A stretch of 64,000 nt of DNA from Flavobacteriaceae bacterium (GCA_004762155.1 SIHP01000009.1:1-64000), one strand, 5' to 3'. Positions 25,617 to 37,054 are shown, counted from the stretch's first letter. The notes: generated by a model from the letters alone, not told the origin. Numbers and translations: made by a program.

Positions 25617-28529
25617 TTATTTACTCAAGTAAATTCGTCCTTGTTTTGGTTTTAAATTCTCAAAGTTATAATTGAGAATATAAAAATATACACCAGAAGT
25701 AGTTTCTGTTTGCGAACTAGTACTTGTACCGTCCCAACTAGGTGTATTTGCGTCTCCTTTGAATAAAGATTGTCCATATCTATTAAATATTTCGTAATCG
25801 TAATTAGGATAAAAAAACGCAATATTTGGAATGTAAAATGTATCGTTAATAGTATCACCATTTGGAGAGAAGCCATCAGGAATAAAGAAATCATATTCAT
25901 CAGGATCACAATTCGATAAACTCACAGAAATGAGTAGAGGTTCACTTTCACAACCGTAATCAGATTCTTTATGAACAACATAATAGTTAACATCATTTTC
26001 TAATAGATCTGAAGTATTTAGTTCATTACCGTTTTCATCATACCAAACCAAAACTGCGTTGTTTTCTAGAGCAATATTTTCTTCTAAATCTAAAAGTGTT
26101 AACTCGTCTAAGGCACATAATACCGTTTCACCAGTAAATACAGGAATAGTAGGAGTTATAACGGTAACATTAAATTGAAGTTTTGTTGCACTTTCACATC
26201 CGTTTATACTTTCTACAACAAAATAAGTTTCGTTGCTAAGTAATGTAGTTTCGTTTAAAACTTCATCATTAGAATTATACCAAACAAAAGTTCCATTATT
26301 AATGGCGGTAACATCTAAATCTTCTAAAGTTGCATTTTGACTACTACAAAAAACAGGATTATCATCTCCTGTTGTAACTGTACCTGCTTCAATAATTGTA
26401 ACAGTTACAACAGATTTTTGTAAACTTTCACAACTATTATTACCATTGGCTGCAGTAACAAAATAATCTTCACCATTTACTAGTAAAGTATTTGAGTCCA
26501 ATGAATCTGTAGCATCAATAGTATCGTACCAAGTTAAGTTTTCACCAGATCCTATTACAATATCTTGTAAGGTTGGTCCGTTTGGTGAGAAATCAGAAAA
26601 ACAAAACGTTTGTTCTGCGTCTAATAAAGGAGCATCAGGTATTCCACCTACAGCAAAAGATTCCATAAGTTCAAACTCAAATACAGTTCTACATGGATGA
26701 GTATCGTTTTGGATACTTTTTAAAACAACAGTATAATTCCCTTCTTCTAAGTTAGAGATGTCTACTTGATAGTTTGCTTGACCACCAACAATGTTAATTT
26801 CATTATTAATTAATAATTCAGGATTACCTATTTCTGTAACTTCGTAAGTGATTTGATAAGTTCCGTCCAATAAAGTAGGTGCATCAATAATAACAACCAT
26901 ATTGGTCGCATCACATTGATTATCTACTTGTAAATCAAGTGTTATATCATCTGGGTAAAAAAGTACAGGAAAAGTGTAATTAATACAACCTAAACCTTCA
27001 TTATTTAAATTATTAAAAATGATATTAAAATCACCTTCAATACTATCAGGAAATAAAGCTAAATCTACAGGAATTGTTGCTGTTCCGTTTATAAAAGTAA
27101 TTGAATAATTACTTATTGTTTCTGAAAGCCCATTATGCGTTACAGTATAACTTACTAACTTTGTTTCGTTAATTAAAACTCCATTAGCATTAGTGTAATT
27201 GCCAATAGTGACAGTAGCAATATCGTCTTTCTCGAAACAAGTTTGTACTATGGAAGGTTCTGGATCATATACCGTAAAAGTATCATCTAAAATACTTAAA
27301 GAAGAACAAATTAAACCATCAACATTATCAATACTAGTTGTTGTTATTGTATATGTTCCAGGAGTTGTTATTGTAATGTCAGTTTCTAAAACATATGATG
27401 ATATTGTAGGATCTAAATTTATATCGTCATCATCAGGTATTATAGGTTGTATATTTATGACAGTATCTGTATAAATTAATTCATTAGTTATAGTATTACG
27501 TATTTCATAGGTTAAATCATGTTCAAAAGAAATTCTTGAAGGATTGTCATAGAATATACTTATTTGAGATAAGTTTTCACCACAAAAATCTCCAACAGAG
27601 AAATAACCAAAAAGTCGAGGTATTGATATTGTTACGGTTGTAGCACTTTCATCACAAACACCATGAGTAGGATTTACAACATAAGCAAAACTATAACTTC
27701 CATTTCCATTATTGTTAAAGATCTCCATTATATTTATAATAGAATCATTACTGTCTGAAATTTGAGAAGTGCCATTAATCTCAACCCATATTCCATTAGC
27801 GTCTTGTCCAGTAATAAGACTAAATAGATCGAAATTAATATAATCGGAAAAATCTTCAGAATCACAAATAGTTAAATCTTCTCCTATTCCAGAATTTGGA
27901 GCTCTGTGGACCTCTAGTACAACAGAAGCGGTTCTTTCTAAACATGTTTCTACTGCATCTACAGTATAAATAAAACTATATGTTCCTGGTCCTGCTGTTT
28001 CAGCATTAAAAGAGTTGTCTGTTAAATGATTTTCGGCATTACCTATTCCAGACCAAGTTCCGTTTAAATCGGCATTTAAATTTAATAGCTCGTTGTCTAG
28101 AAATCTAAAAAGATTTACACCCGAATCACTACTACAAGCATTGGCACCACCATCTACATTGTCTTCTCCAGGATATCCTCCTAAATTAATAGTTATTATA
28201 GCGGATTCGTTACAATCTTCGTTAGTATACGTAAAAGAGTGTTCGCCAAAGCGATTAATTGCCCAAAGGTTTACTGTATTATTTTCACTATCTAAAGTAT
28301 GTTGATTTGCACGATTGTTGCTCGTCCAAACTCCTCCTGTTCCTGGACTACCTTGTAGTTGATCAAATAAATTAAATTCTTGTAAAGTAGGATCAAGTTC
28401 TTTATTACATATATTTATAGTATGATCTGAACCAGCACATTGACCCATTATACTGTTTGAAAAAAACAAACAGCAAAAGAAAAAAAAAAGATAAATTAAA
28501 TTTAGCTTTTTTAAAGTTTTATTTTTCAT
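25617..28529 (-). CDS. Surface protein with gliding motility-associated C-terminal domain
   Basis: 970 residues. Signal peptide (to SIMGQ), then repeated Ig/PKD-like modules: two early ones with GTGGVWTSNN and GTWSGIGN patterns, a central beta-rich part, and three late modules with the recurring pattern WY(D/N)...(T/V)LL.NE.YFV (for example GTFVWYNSNDEVLNETTLLS and AVLVWYDENGNELNTSDLL). The last ~85 residues are the type B T9SS domain (DGFSPNGDTINDTFYIPN, YEIFNRYGQSLFKG, SGVYFYILNYN). Cysteines recur in pairs across modules, suggesting disulfides outside the cell. First gene of the adhesin-SprF-OmpA operon; likely a cell-surface adhesin or filament component. Confidence 0.88.
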   Translation of the reverse strand: MKNKTLKKLNLIYLFFFFCCLFFSNSIMGQCAGSDHTINICNKELDPTLQEFNLFDQLQGSPGTGGVWTSNNRANQHTLDSENNTVNLWAINRFGEHSFTYTNEDCNESAIITINLGGYPGEDNVDGGANACSSDSGVNLFRFLDNELLNLNADLNGTWSGIGNAENHLTDNSFNAETAGPGTYSFIYTVDAVETCLERTASVVLEVHRAPNSGIGEDLTICDSEDFSDYINFDLFSLITGQDANGIWVEINGTSQISDSNDSIINIMEIFNNNGNGSYSFAYVVNPTHGVCDESATTVTISIPRLFGYFSVGDFCGENLSQISIFYDNPSRISFEHDLTYEIRNTITNELIYTDTVINIQPIIPDDDDINLDPTISSYVLETDITITTPGTYTITTTSIDNVDGLICSSLSILDDTFTVYDPEPSIVQTCFEKDDIATVTIGNYTNANGVLINETKLVSYTVTHNGLSETISNYSITFINGTATIPVDLALFPDSIEGDFNIIFNNLNNEGLGCINYTFPVLFYPDDITLDLQVDNQCDATNMVVIIDAPTLLDGTYQITYEVTEIGNPELLINNEINIVGGQANYQVDISNLEEGNYTVVLKSIQNDTHPCRTVFEFELMESFAVGGIPDAPLLDAEQTFCFSDFSPNGPTLQDIVIGSGENLTWYDTIDATDSLDSNTLLVNGEDYFVTAANGNNSCESLQKSVVTVTIIEAGTVTTGDDNPVFCSSQNATLEDLDVTAINNGTFVWYNSNDEVLNETTLLSNETYFVVESINGCESATKLQFNVTVITPTIPVFTGETVLCALDELTLLDLEENIALENNAVLVWYDENGNELNTSDLLENDVNYYVVHKESDYGCESEPLLISVSLSNCDPDEYDFFIPDGFSPNGDTINDTFYIPNIAFFYPNYDYEIFNRYGQSLFKGDANTPSWDGTSTSSQTETTSGVYFYILNYNFENLKPKQGRIYLSK

Positions 28530-28673
28530 CTTTAAAAATTAAGTTGGGGGCGATTTTTTTAGCAAAGAAAGTCATTTTGTGATAGATAGCAAAGCTTAAT
28601 AATATAATTAAATTAGTTTTAACAAGTACTAATTACTTCAGTATCTTTACGCATCATTAATTAATAAGAGTAA

Positions 28674-30026
28674 ATGAGAGTTCATTTTATAGCTATAGGA
28701 GGAAGTGCAATGCATAATTTAGCCATCGCTTTACATCAAAAAGGATATCAAGTAACTGGTAGCGATGATATTATTCATGATCCATCAAAATCTAGGTTAA
28801 ATAAATATGGTTTATTACCAGAGGAGTTTGGTTGGTTTCCGAATAAAATATCAACCGATTTAGATGTTGTTATTCTTGGAATGCATGCTAAAAAAGACAA
28901 TGTTGAGTTGTTAAAAGCACAAGAATTAGGATTAAAAATATACTCTTATCCTGAGTTTTTGTATGAACAATCTAAAGATAAAACAAGAGTTGTAATTGGT
29001 GGTTCGCATGGAAAAACAACAATAACCTCAATGATTTTACACGTGTTAAATTATCATGATCGTGCTATTGATTATATGGTTGGAGCACAGTTAGATGGTT
29101 TTGAAACTATGGTACATTTAACAGAAGAAAATGATTTTATTGTTTTAGAAGGAGATGAGTATTTGAGTTCGCCTATTGATATGCGACCAAAGTTTCATTT
29201 ATACAAACCTAATATTGCTTTATTAAGTGGTATCGCTTGGGATCATATAAATGTATTTCCAACATTTGAAAATTATGTAGAACAGTTTAAAGTATTTACG
29301 GATTCCTTAATAAACGGAGGGATTATGGTTTACAATGAAGAGGATGCGTATGTTAAAGATGTTGTTGAATCCTCTGAAAATCATATAAAAAAATATCCTT
29401 ATACAACTCCTGAGTATTTTATAGAAAACGGTATAACATATTTACAAACTCCTGAAGGAGATTTACCTTTAGAAATTTTTGGTGATCATAATTTACAAAA
29501 CTTAGCTGGAGCAAAATGGATTTGTCAGCATATGGGAATTGATGAAGATGATTTTTATGAAGCAATAGAGAGTTTTAAAGGAGCAAATAAACGTTTAGAG
29601 AAAATAGCAGAGAATAATGAAACTGTAATTTTTAAAGATTTTGCGCATTCGCCTTCTAAAGTAATGGCAACAACTTCAGCAGTAAAAAAGCAGTATAAAG
29701 ATAGAACATTTTTTGCTTGTTTAGAATTACATTCTTATAGCAGTTTAAATGCGGATTTTTTAAAAGAATATAAAGGAGTATTAGATAATGCAGATAAAGC
29801 AGTCGTGTTTTATTCACCAGCTGCTGTAAAAATAAAACAGTTAGATGAAGTTACTAAAGAACAAATAGCAAAAGCTTTTGATAGAGATGATTTAATTATT
29901 TACACAAATCCAGAAGATTTTAGGACTTTCTTATTTAGTCAGAATGTAAAAGACACAGCTCTTTTATTAATGAGTTCTGGTAATTATGGAGGTTTAAATT
30001 TTGATGAGGTTAAAGGTTTGATTTAG
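28674..30026 (+). CDS. mpl: Mpl: UDP-N-acetylmuramate:murein-tripeptide ligase
   Basis: 450 residues. Start MRVHFIAIGGSAMHNLAIAL is the Rossmann-like N-terminal domain of the Mur ligases; ATP-binding motif GGSHGKTTIT at about 107-116, and the central domain ENDFIVLEGDEYLSSPIDMR and LLSGIAWDHINVFP are characteristic of Mpl rather than MurC. The C-terminal domain has KDFAHSPSKV. The enzyme joins recycled L-Ala-gamma-D-Glu-meso-diaminopimelate to UDP-MurNAc in the cytoplasm, for peptidoglycan recycling. A near-consensus -7 box TATCTTTA lies at 28642-28649. Its stop overlaps the convergent gene at 30023 by four bases. Confidence 0.93.
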   Translation: MRVHFIAIGGSAMHNLAIALHQKGYQVTGSDDIIHDPSKSRLNKYGLLPEEFGWFPNKISTDLDVVILGMHAKKDNVELLKAQELGLKIYSYPEFLYEQSKDKTRVVIGGSHGKTTITSMILHVLNYHDRAIDYMVGAQLDGFETMVHLTEENDFIVLEGDEYLSSPIDMRPKFHLYKPNIALLSGIAWDHINVFPTFENYVEQFKVFTDSLINGGIMVYNEEDAYVKDVVESSENHIKKYPYTTPEYFIENGITYLQTPEGDLPLEIFGDHNLQNLAGAKWICQHMGIDEDDFYEAIESFKGANKRLEKIAENNETVIFKDFAHSPSKVMATTSAVKKQYKDRTFFACLELHSYSSLNADFLKEYKGVLDNADKAVVFYSPAAVKIKQLDEVTKEQIAKAFDRDDLIIYTNPEDFRTFLFSQNVKDTALLLMSSGNYGGLNFDEVKGLI

Positions 30027-31072
30027 ATACCAAAACGTCTTTTGTACCAATTACGATCTAAAAATTTACTAAGAACAAATTTTAAATATGACTTCTTAGA
30101 AAAAGCTTTAAGTATTATCACAATACGATGTTTTAAAAACAAGAAAGATCTTGATGTTTTATTATTTTTTCCTATTGATGCTATAGCCTTTTTAGTATAA
30201 ATAATGGTGTTGTTGTCAAATGTAGCATATACTTTTTGTTGTATGCTTAAAATAGAAGTGTAAACTGATAAACCAGCGTTTAATTCTTTAGATAAATATT
30301 CATTTTTATCTAAATTTAGGTCTTCTTTATCAGATAAACAAAGAATGTCGTATGCGGGTCTTAAACTTATCGTTTTTAATTGATAGGCATCATCATTTAT
30401 AAACTTTGAAAAAATAGTTAGTTTAATTTGATTTTTAAAAGAGAGGAAATGCATGTTGTTTATGGTAATTGTTGAATTTTTTATAGAATCAAAATTAAAA
30501 TAAACAGATTTTTCCTTTCTTAACATTTCACGATGAAGTTCTATTGCAGCTATTTTTTTAGGATGTGTTAACCTTGGTAAATGTCTATGTTCATCATAGA
30601 GTTCTCCTATTTTTACATAGCCAGTTTCTTGAAGAAGATTAAAGGCTTTGAAACAATCCTTTTCTGCTACCAAAAAATCAATATCGCCAACCATACGTTC
30701 TGCAATATCATCATACAAACCTTCTAATAAATTACCTGTTCCTTTTAAAAATATAGGAGTTATATCATTTTTAAGTAATAGTTCGTTTAATTCTTTAGCT
30801 TGAGTTATTATTTGTTCATTACGTTCTCTGTTTAAATCCGTAATATGTTGCATGTATTCAGCTAAGTCATCAGGTAAATAATCTAAAAAATCAGCTTTTT
30901 TTAGGTTGCAATACAAAGCAGGAAATACATAATGAGCAGTACTAATTTTAACAACATCATCCCAATTAATCTCATCAGTTTCTAAAATCGATTCAACTAA
31001 AACTTTATTATGCTCTTCATGATTAATTGTTAAACATTTTCCAATAAAAAATAAAGTCTCTTTAGATGTCAT
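30023..31072 (-). CDS. Nucleotidyltransferase family protein (NTP_transf_5-like)
   Basis: 349 residues. The family of uncharacterised nucleotidyltransferases (PF14907) is indicated by the helical N region with STAHYVFPALYCNL, then ITPIFLKGTGNLLEGLYDD and the metal-binding GDIDFLV (D130, D132), and the later IAAIELHRE. C-terminal ~120 residues are helical and basic (end RNWYKRRFGI). It overlaps by 11 bases with the kinase-like gene upstream on the same strand, so the two are translationally coupled. In lasso-peptide clusters of other phyla a homologous pair (HPr-kinase-like and nucleotidyltransferase) modifies the peptide, but no cyclase, protease or transporter is present here. Substrate unknown. 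Confidence 0.75.
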   Translation of the reverse strand: MTSKETLFFIGKCLTINHEEHNKVLVESILETDEINWDDVVKISTAHYVFPALYCNLKKADFLDYLPDDLAEYMQHITDLNRERNEQIITQAKELNELLLKNDITPIFLKGTGNLLEGLYDDIAERMVGDIDFLVAEKDCFKAFNLLQETGYVKIGELYDEHRHLPRLTHPKKIAAIELHREMLRKEKSVYFNFDSIKNSTITINNMHFLSFKNQIKLTIFSKFINDDAYQLKTISLRPAYDILCLSDKEDLNLDKNEYLSKELNAGLSVYTSILSIQQKVYATFDNNTIIYTKKAIASIGKNNKTSRSFLFLKHRIVIILKAFSKKSYLKFVLSKFLDRNWYKRRFGI

Positions 31073-32195
31073 TATTAAAAATTTTTGCTACAGTGGCTAT
31101 CATTTCACTATTAGTAGAATAAGTAAGTTGATAACAGTTTAAATTCTCAAACCAATCTAAAAATTGCTGTGCATTTTGTTCTATTGGAGAAATCCAAGAA
31201 TCTGGAACTAATTGCTGAAAAGCATCTAGTTTAGAAATGGTATTAAAAACAGTAGGACTCTCTTTTTGATATTTAATGAAAACTAAATCGTTACACGGTA
31301 AATAAGCATGAAAATTACTGTTGTTGGGAGGAATAAAACGTACTATTTTATTAAGAGTTTTAAAATTATATTCCGCAGCATCTTTTAACTCAGGATATAT
31401 AGGAAGTAATGTTTCTAAGCTACTTTTTTTAATAGATATGGCAGCTGGGAAACTATAAACTTCTTTTTTTGTAGCATCCATTGGAACAAAGTCATCAGCC
31501 AAACAAGTAAAACCATTAGCCTGTAATAAAGCTAAAGAAGTACTTTTTCCATTACCAGAATCTCCTAAGAAAAGCACAGATTTTTTATCATTACTAACTG
31601 CAGAAGCATGAAAAACTCCCATCCAATCTTTTTCTTCTTTTTGATGAATATGTTGGGTAAGTTCCATTAAAAACTTTCCTTGAAAATAATGAATATCTTT
31701 TCTATGCCAAGTACCAATAAATTTATCATCAACAATTAAGGTAGTCTCATCGTTTTTAGAAAATATTTTATAATGAAAGTGAAAAGCATCTTGATGTGCT
31801 GTTGATAAATGAGAAAATTTTGGATGAATTAAATACTCCTCCAATTCAGATTCAAAATCAATCTTAAAAACAAGTTCATTTATTGTATAATATTTCGTGA
31901 TTGAAAACTTAGAAGGTATTGTTGTGTTTTCAGTCCCTTTTTTTAAATCATCCTCTTTTGTTGTATTTGGTCGGTATAAATTGGTCTCAATATTCTTAAT
32001 AAAATCAATAGCCGCTTCATAAGGAACAGCTAACTTTTTAGCTAATGCTTCACCAATTTTAATAATAGGTGTTTTATTATTTAGTTCTTTTAAAATATAC
32101 GCAGCATTGTTTTCTAATATTAAATACTGATTTTGATTTTTAAACCAAACAATAGATTTGTTTTCGATTTCTTTGTATAAGAATAATTCTTTCAT
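31062..32195 (-). CDS. PqqD-like domain / HPr-kinase-like protein
   Basis: 377 residues. Residues about 20-75 look like a PqqD-type peptide-binding domain (LENNAAYILKELNNKTPIIK, AIDFIKNIETNLY). From about 185 the sequence resembles HPr serine kinase/phosphorylase: MGVFHASAVSNDK, Walker A GDSGNGKSTS near residue 206, and LADDFVPMD (conserved Asp pair). The short HPr capture loop of true HprK is not apparent. The pair with the nucleotidyltransferase (overlap 11 bases) suggests modification of a peptide or small molecule recruited by the PqqD-like domain. No candidate precursor peptide is visible within 200 bases upstream. Cytoplasmic; divergent from the DoxX operon. Confidence 0.72.
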   Translation of the reverse strand: MKELFLYKEIENKSIVWFKNQNQYLILENNAAYILKELNNKTPIIKIGEALAKKLAVPYEAAIDFIKNIETNLYRPNTTKEDDLKKGTENTTIPSKFSITKYYTINELVFKIDFESELEEYLIHPKFSHLSTAHQDAFHFHYKIFSKNDETTLIVDDKFIGTWHRKDIHYFQGKFLMELTQHIHQKEEKDWMGVFHASAVSNDKKSVLFLGDSGNGKSTSLALLQANGFTCLADDFVPMDATKKEVYSFPAAISIKKSSLETLLPIYPELKDAAEYNFKTLNKIVRFIPPNNSNFHAYLPCNDLVFIKYQKESPTVFNTISKLDAFQQLVPDSWISPIEQNAQQFLDWFENLNCYQLTYSTNSEMIATVAKIFNNDI

Positions 32196-32300
32196 ATAAG
32201 TTAAATGCCAATAATACTACTATCGGTAAAATTATAACTAATAAATTAATTTTTGACTACAATTTTTTAAACTATTTCTATAAAACTAACTCGTATTTAG

Positions 32301-32327
32301 TTACCGTGGATTTATTTTCCATGGTAA
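32301..32327. promoter_or_regulatory. Operator-like palindrome upstream of DoxX-MarR operon
   Basis: TTACCGTGGA (32301-32310), seven-base spacer, TCCATGGTAA (32318-32327); one G-T type mismatch in a 10 bp inverted repeat. It lies 17 bases before the -7 box at 32344-32351, overlapping the expected -33 region, and the operon encodes a MarR-family regulator. A binding site for that protein is inference. Confidence 0.5.
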
Positions 32328-32343
32328 TTAAATTGTTTTTTAC

Positions 32344-32351
32344 TACCTTTG
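32344..32351 (+). promoter_or_regulatory. -7 promoter element for DoxX operon
   Basis: TACCTTTG fits the Bacteroidetes -7 consensus TAnnTTTG, 24 bases before the ATG at 32376. No clear -33 TTTG was found because the palindrome 32301-32327 occupies that place. Confidence 0.5.
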
Positions 32352-32375
32352 AACTCTAATTTAAACTTTTATAAA

Positions 32376-32726
32376 ATGAAAAGAGATAAAATAATTTATT
32401 ACACAGCAACAGGTTTATTAACGCTAATGATGTTACTATCTGCTGGAATGTACTTTTTTAATCATGAAACTATAGCAAAAATGTTTACTGGGTTTGGGTA
32501 TCCAACGTATATAATTTATCCATACGGAATTGCTAAGGTTTTAGGTTTAATAACAATTTGGTTTTTTAAAGATACATTTTTAAAAGAGTGGGCTTATGCA
32601 GGTTTTTTCTTTGCTTTTATACTTGCTTTTTTTGCACATGTAATGATCGGAGATGGAGAACAAACTGGAGCAATAATAGCAATGGTATTATTGGTTACAT
32701 CTTATGTATTTGGAAAAAAAATATAA
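32376..32726 (+). CDS. DoxX-like small membrane protein
   Basis: 116 residues from the ATG at 32376 (MKRDKIIYYTATGLLTLMML); the frame can also be opened with TTG at 32349. Four hydrophobic segments at about 8-27, 45-62, 68-85 and 92-110, and the pattern YPTYIIYPYGIAKVLGLITI, correspond to the DoxX-like family of the inner membrane. First gene of a tight operon (one base to the OsmC gene). DoxX-like proteins are often encoded with redox enzymes; the exact reaction is unknown. Confidence 0.75.
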   Translation: MKRDKIIYYTATGLLTLMMLLSAGMYFFNHETIAKMFTGFGYPTYIIYPYGIAKVLGLITIWFFKDTFLKEWAYAGFFFAFILAFFAHVMIGDGEQTGAIIAMVLLVTSYVFGKKI

Positions 32727-32727
32727 A

Positions 32728-33135
32728 ATGAAAGGACAAGTATCATCAAAAGTAACTCTTACACCAAAAGCGTATTTAGCAGAAGCAAAAATGAGAAGTC
32801 ATTATGGAGTGTTAGATCGTCCAACGGAAGAAGGAGGAGGAGATACTGGACCAACACCTGTAGAGTATTTATTATCAGCCATCGCAGGATGTGTTTCTAT
32901 GACGCTTAGAGTGTATTTAGAAAGAAAAAAATGGGATGTGGGTACTATATATGTAGAAGTATTTCAAAAGGAAACATTAACTCAAAAAGGAATAGAGAAA
33001 TCAATAGTAGAAGAGATTTCTTTTGAGAATGAAGTTTCAGAATCACAAAAAAAGGAATTATTAAGAGTTGCAGGTAAATGTCCTGTAGTTAAAATGATAA
33101 AAGGAGAAACCAACGTAACATCAAAAATTATATAA
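32728..33135 (+). CDS. OsmC family peroxiredoxin-like protein
   Basis: 135 residues from ATG 32728. Family landmarks: GPTPVEYLLSAIAGCVSMTL with the first reactive Cys at 55, and GKCPVVKMIKG with the second. OsmC/Ohr proteins reduce organic hydroperoxides with a Cys pair in the cytoplasm. One base after the DoxX gene stop and one base before the flavin reductase, which supports an oxidative/electrophile stress operon. Confidence 0.88.
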   Translation: MKGQVSSKVTLTPKAYLAEAKMRSHYGVLDRPTEEGGGDTGPTPVEYLLSAIAGCVSMTLRVYLERKKWDVGTIYVEVFQKETLTQKGIEKSIVEEISFENEVSESQKKELLRVAGKCPVVKMIKGETNVTSKII

Positions 33136-33136
33136 C

Positions 33137-33670
33137 ATGAAAAAAGTAGTTGTTTTTGCAGGAAGTATTAGTAAAAAATCTATCAATAAAGAATTAGCAA
33201 TATACACTTCAGGTTTTTTGGTTGATAAAAAAATTAATGTTTTAGATTTAAATGATTATCCATTGCCTATTTACGGTATAGATGAAGAAAATGATAATGG
33301 AATTCCAGTAAATGCTATCAATTTTTATAATGAAATTAAAAGTGCAGACGGAATTATTTTATCGTTAGCAGAGCACAATGGTAATTTTACTGTAGCTTTT
33401 AAAAATATGTTCGATTGGATGTCTCGTATAGAACAAAAATTATGGAATTCAATACCAATGTTGTTAATGGCAACTTCACCAGGAGGAAGAGGAGGAGCTT
33501 CAGTATTAGCAATTGCAAAAAACGGATTTCCGCATATGGGAGGTATTATTGCAAGCGAATTTTCATTACCAAAGTTTTATGATAATTTTAAAGAGAACAA
33601 AATTATTGATGCTGATTTATTAATGAGTTTAAAGAAATCGGTAAACGAATTTGAAAATTTAATACAATAG
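33137..33670 (+). CDS. NADPH-dependent FMN reductase family protein
   Basis: 177 residues, flavodoxin-like fold: VVVFAGSISKKSINKELAIY (FMN phosphate-binding loop), LNDYPLPIYGIDEEN, the ILSLAEHNGNFTVAFKNMFD segment (P-x-YN-like motif has HNGN here) and LMATSPGGRGGASVL. Enzymes of this family reduce FMN, quinones, azo compounds or chromate with NAD(P)H. Third gene of the DoxX-OsmC-MarR-pirin operon. Confidence 0.88.
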   Translation: MKKVVVFAGSISKKSINKELAIYTSGFLVDKKINVLDLNDYPLPIYGIDEENDNGIPVNAINFYNEIKSADGIILSLAEHNGNFTVAFKNMFDWMSRIEQKLWNSIPMLLMATSPGGRGGASVLAIAKNGFPHMGGIIASEFSLPKFYDNFKENKIIDADLLMSLKKSVNEFENLIQ

Positions 33671-33672
33671 TT

Positions 33673-34110
33673 ATGGGAGATATTTCAAAAGACATACAAT
33701 CTAAATTTCCCAACAATAAGGTAAAAGCAATTATTAATATAAAGTATACTGCTAATTGGTTAAATAGTAAAGAAAATGAGTTTTTTAATCCCTATGGTAT
33801 TTCGCCACAACAATTTAATATTTTAAGGATTTTAAGAGGAGCAAAAGCACCAATGAAAGTCCAAGAAATTAAAGAGAGAATGATAGAAAGAGCTCCAAAT
33901 TTAACTCGTTTAACGGATAAGTTGTGCGATAAAAAACTTATAGAAAGAGTTCGTTGCGAACACGATAGGAGAGTAGTTTATGTAAATATTTCAAATGAAG
34001 GGTTAAAATTATTATCTGAAATTGATAAAACTATTGATTATGATTTTTTAGAGAATTTTACAGAAGAAGAGGCTTTACAATTAAGTAATTTATTAGATAA
34101 AATTAGATAA
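33673..34110 (+). CDS. MarR family transcriptional regulator
   Basis: 145 residues. The winged helix is visible: GISPQQFNILRILRGAK, VQEIKERMIERAPNLTRLTD (recognition helix) and wing CEHDRRVVYVNISNEG. Two cysteines, in LTDKLCDKK and VRCEHDRR, sit next to the DNA-binding unit and could be redox switches (inference). Encoded in the middle of the operon it probably autoregulates; a palindrome at 32301-32327 is the best operator candidate. Confidence 0.9.
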   Translation: MGDISKDIQSKFPNNKVKAIINIKYTANWLNSKENEFFNPYGISPQQFNILRILRGAKAPMKVQEIKERMIERAPNLTRLTDKLCDKKLIERVRCEHDRRVVYVNISNEGLKLLSEIDKTIDYDFLENFTEEEALQLSNLLDKIR

Positions 34111-34114
34111 GGTG

Positions 34115-34828
34115 ATGAAAATACAAAAACATAGAGCAAGTTCTAGAGGATCAGCAAATCATGGTTGGTTGCAAGCCAATCATTCGTTCAGTTTTGGTAA
34201 TTATTACAATCCAGATAGACTTCAGTTTGGTGCTTTACGAGTTTTAAATGACGATGTAATTGCACCAAGTATGGGATTTGGAGAACATCCTCATAAAAAT
34301 ATGGAAATTATAACCATTCCATTACAAGGTGTTTTAAAGCATAAAGACAATATGAGTAATGAGTGGTTGCCTATTAAACCTGGAGAAGTACAAATAATGT
34401 CTGCTGGAACTGGCGTTTTTCATTCTGAAATTAATGGAAGTTCAAAAGAAGATTTAAAATTATTTCAAATATGGATTTTACCAAATAAAGATGGGGTAAC
34501 ACCAAGATATGATCAGAAAGTATTTTCTTCAGAAGAAAGAAAGAATAAATTACAAGTTTTGGTAAGTGCTATTGATGATGATGAAGACGGATTAAAGATA
34601 TATCAAGATGCATTAATCTCTAGAATTGATTTAGATAAAAATAAAACCTTTGAGTATACATTAAAGTCGCCAAATTATGGAGTTTTTTTAATGAATATTT
34701 CTGGAGAGGTTTTAATAGAGAATGAAAGTTTGCAAGAAAGAGATGCATTATTAATAGAAAAAACCGATAGTTTTACTGTAAGCGCTAATTTAAATTCAGA
34801 GTTGCTGTTTATAGAAGTTCCATTTTAA
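34115..34828 (+). CDS. Pirin family protein
   Basis: 237 residues from ATG 34115 (GTG at 34112 also possible). Cupin metal site motifs: HSFSFGNYYNPDRLQFGALR, GFGEHPHKNMEIITIPLQG (His-x-His...Glu metal ligands), MSAGTGVFHSEIN. Bacterial pirins bind Fe and some act as quercetin 2,3-dioxygenase or redox regulators. Last gene of the stress operon, four bases after the MarR gene. Confidence 0.9.
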   Translation: MKIQKHRASSRGSANHGWLQANHSFSFGNYYNPDRLQFGALRVLNDDVIAPSMGFGEHPHKNMEIITIPLQGVLKHKDNMSNEWLPIKPGEVQIMSAGTGVFHSEINGSSKEDLKLFQIWILPNKDGVTPRYDQKVFSSEERKNKLQVLVSAIDDDEDGLKIYQDALISRIDLDKNKTFEYTLKSPNYGVFLMNISGEVLIENESLQERDALLIEKTDSFTVSANLNSELLFIEVPF

Positions 34829-34889
34829 TATAGAGTATTCAAAAAATAGTATCTGTTTTATTGTAGAAAATAAAATATTGAGCTGTTAA

Positions 34890-36995
<2,106 letters not shown>

Positions 36996-37054
36996 ATTAC
37001 CTTCTATTGGTTATTATTTATGAAATTGTAGGCAATAAATAATTTTTAGAACAC

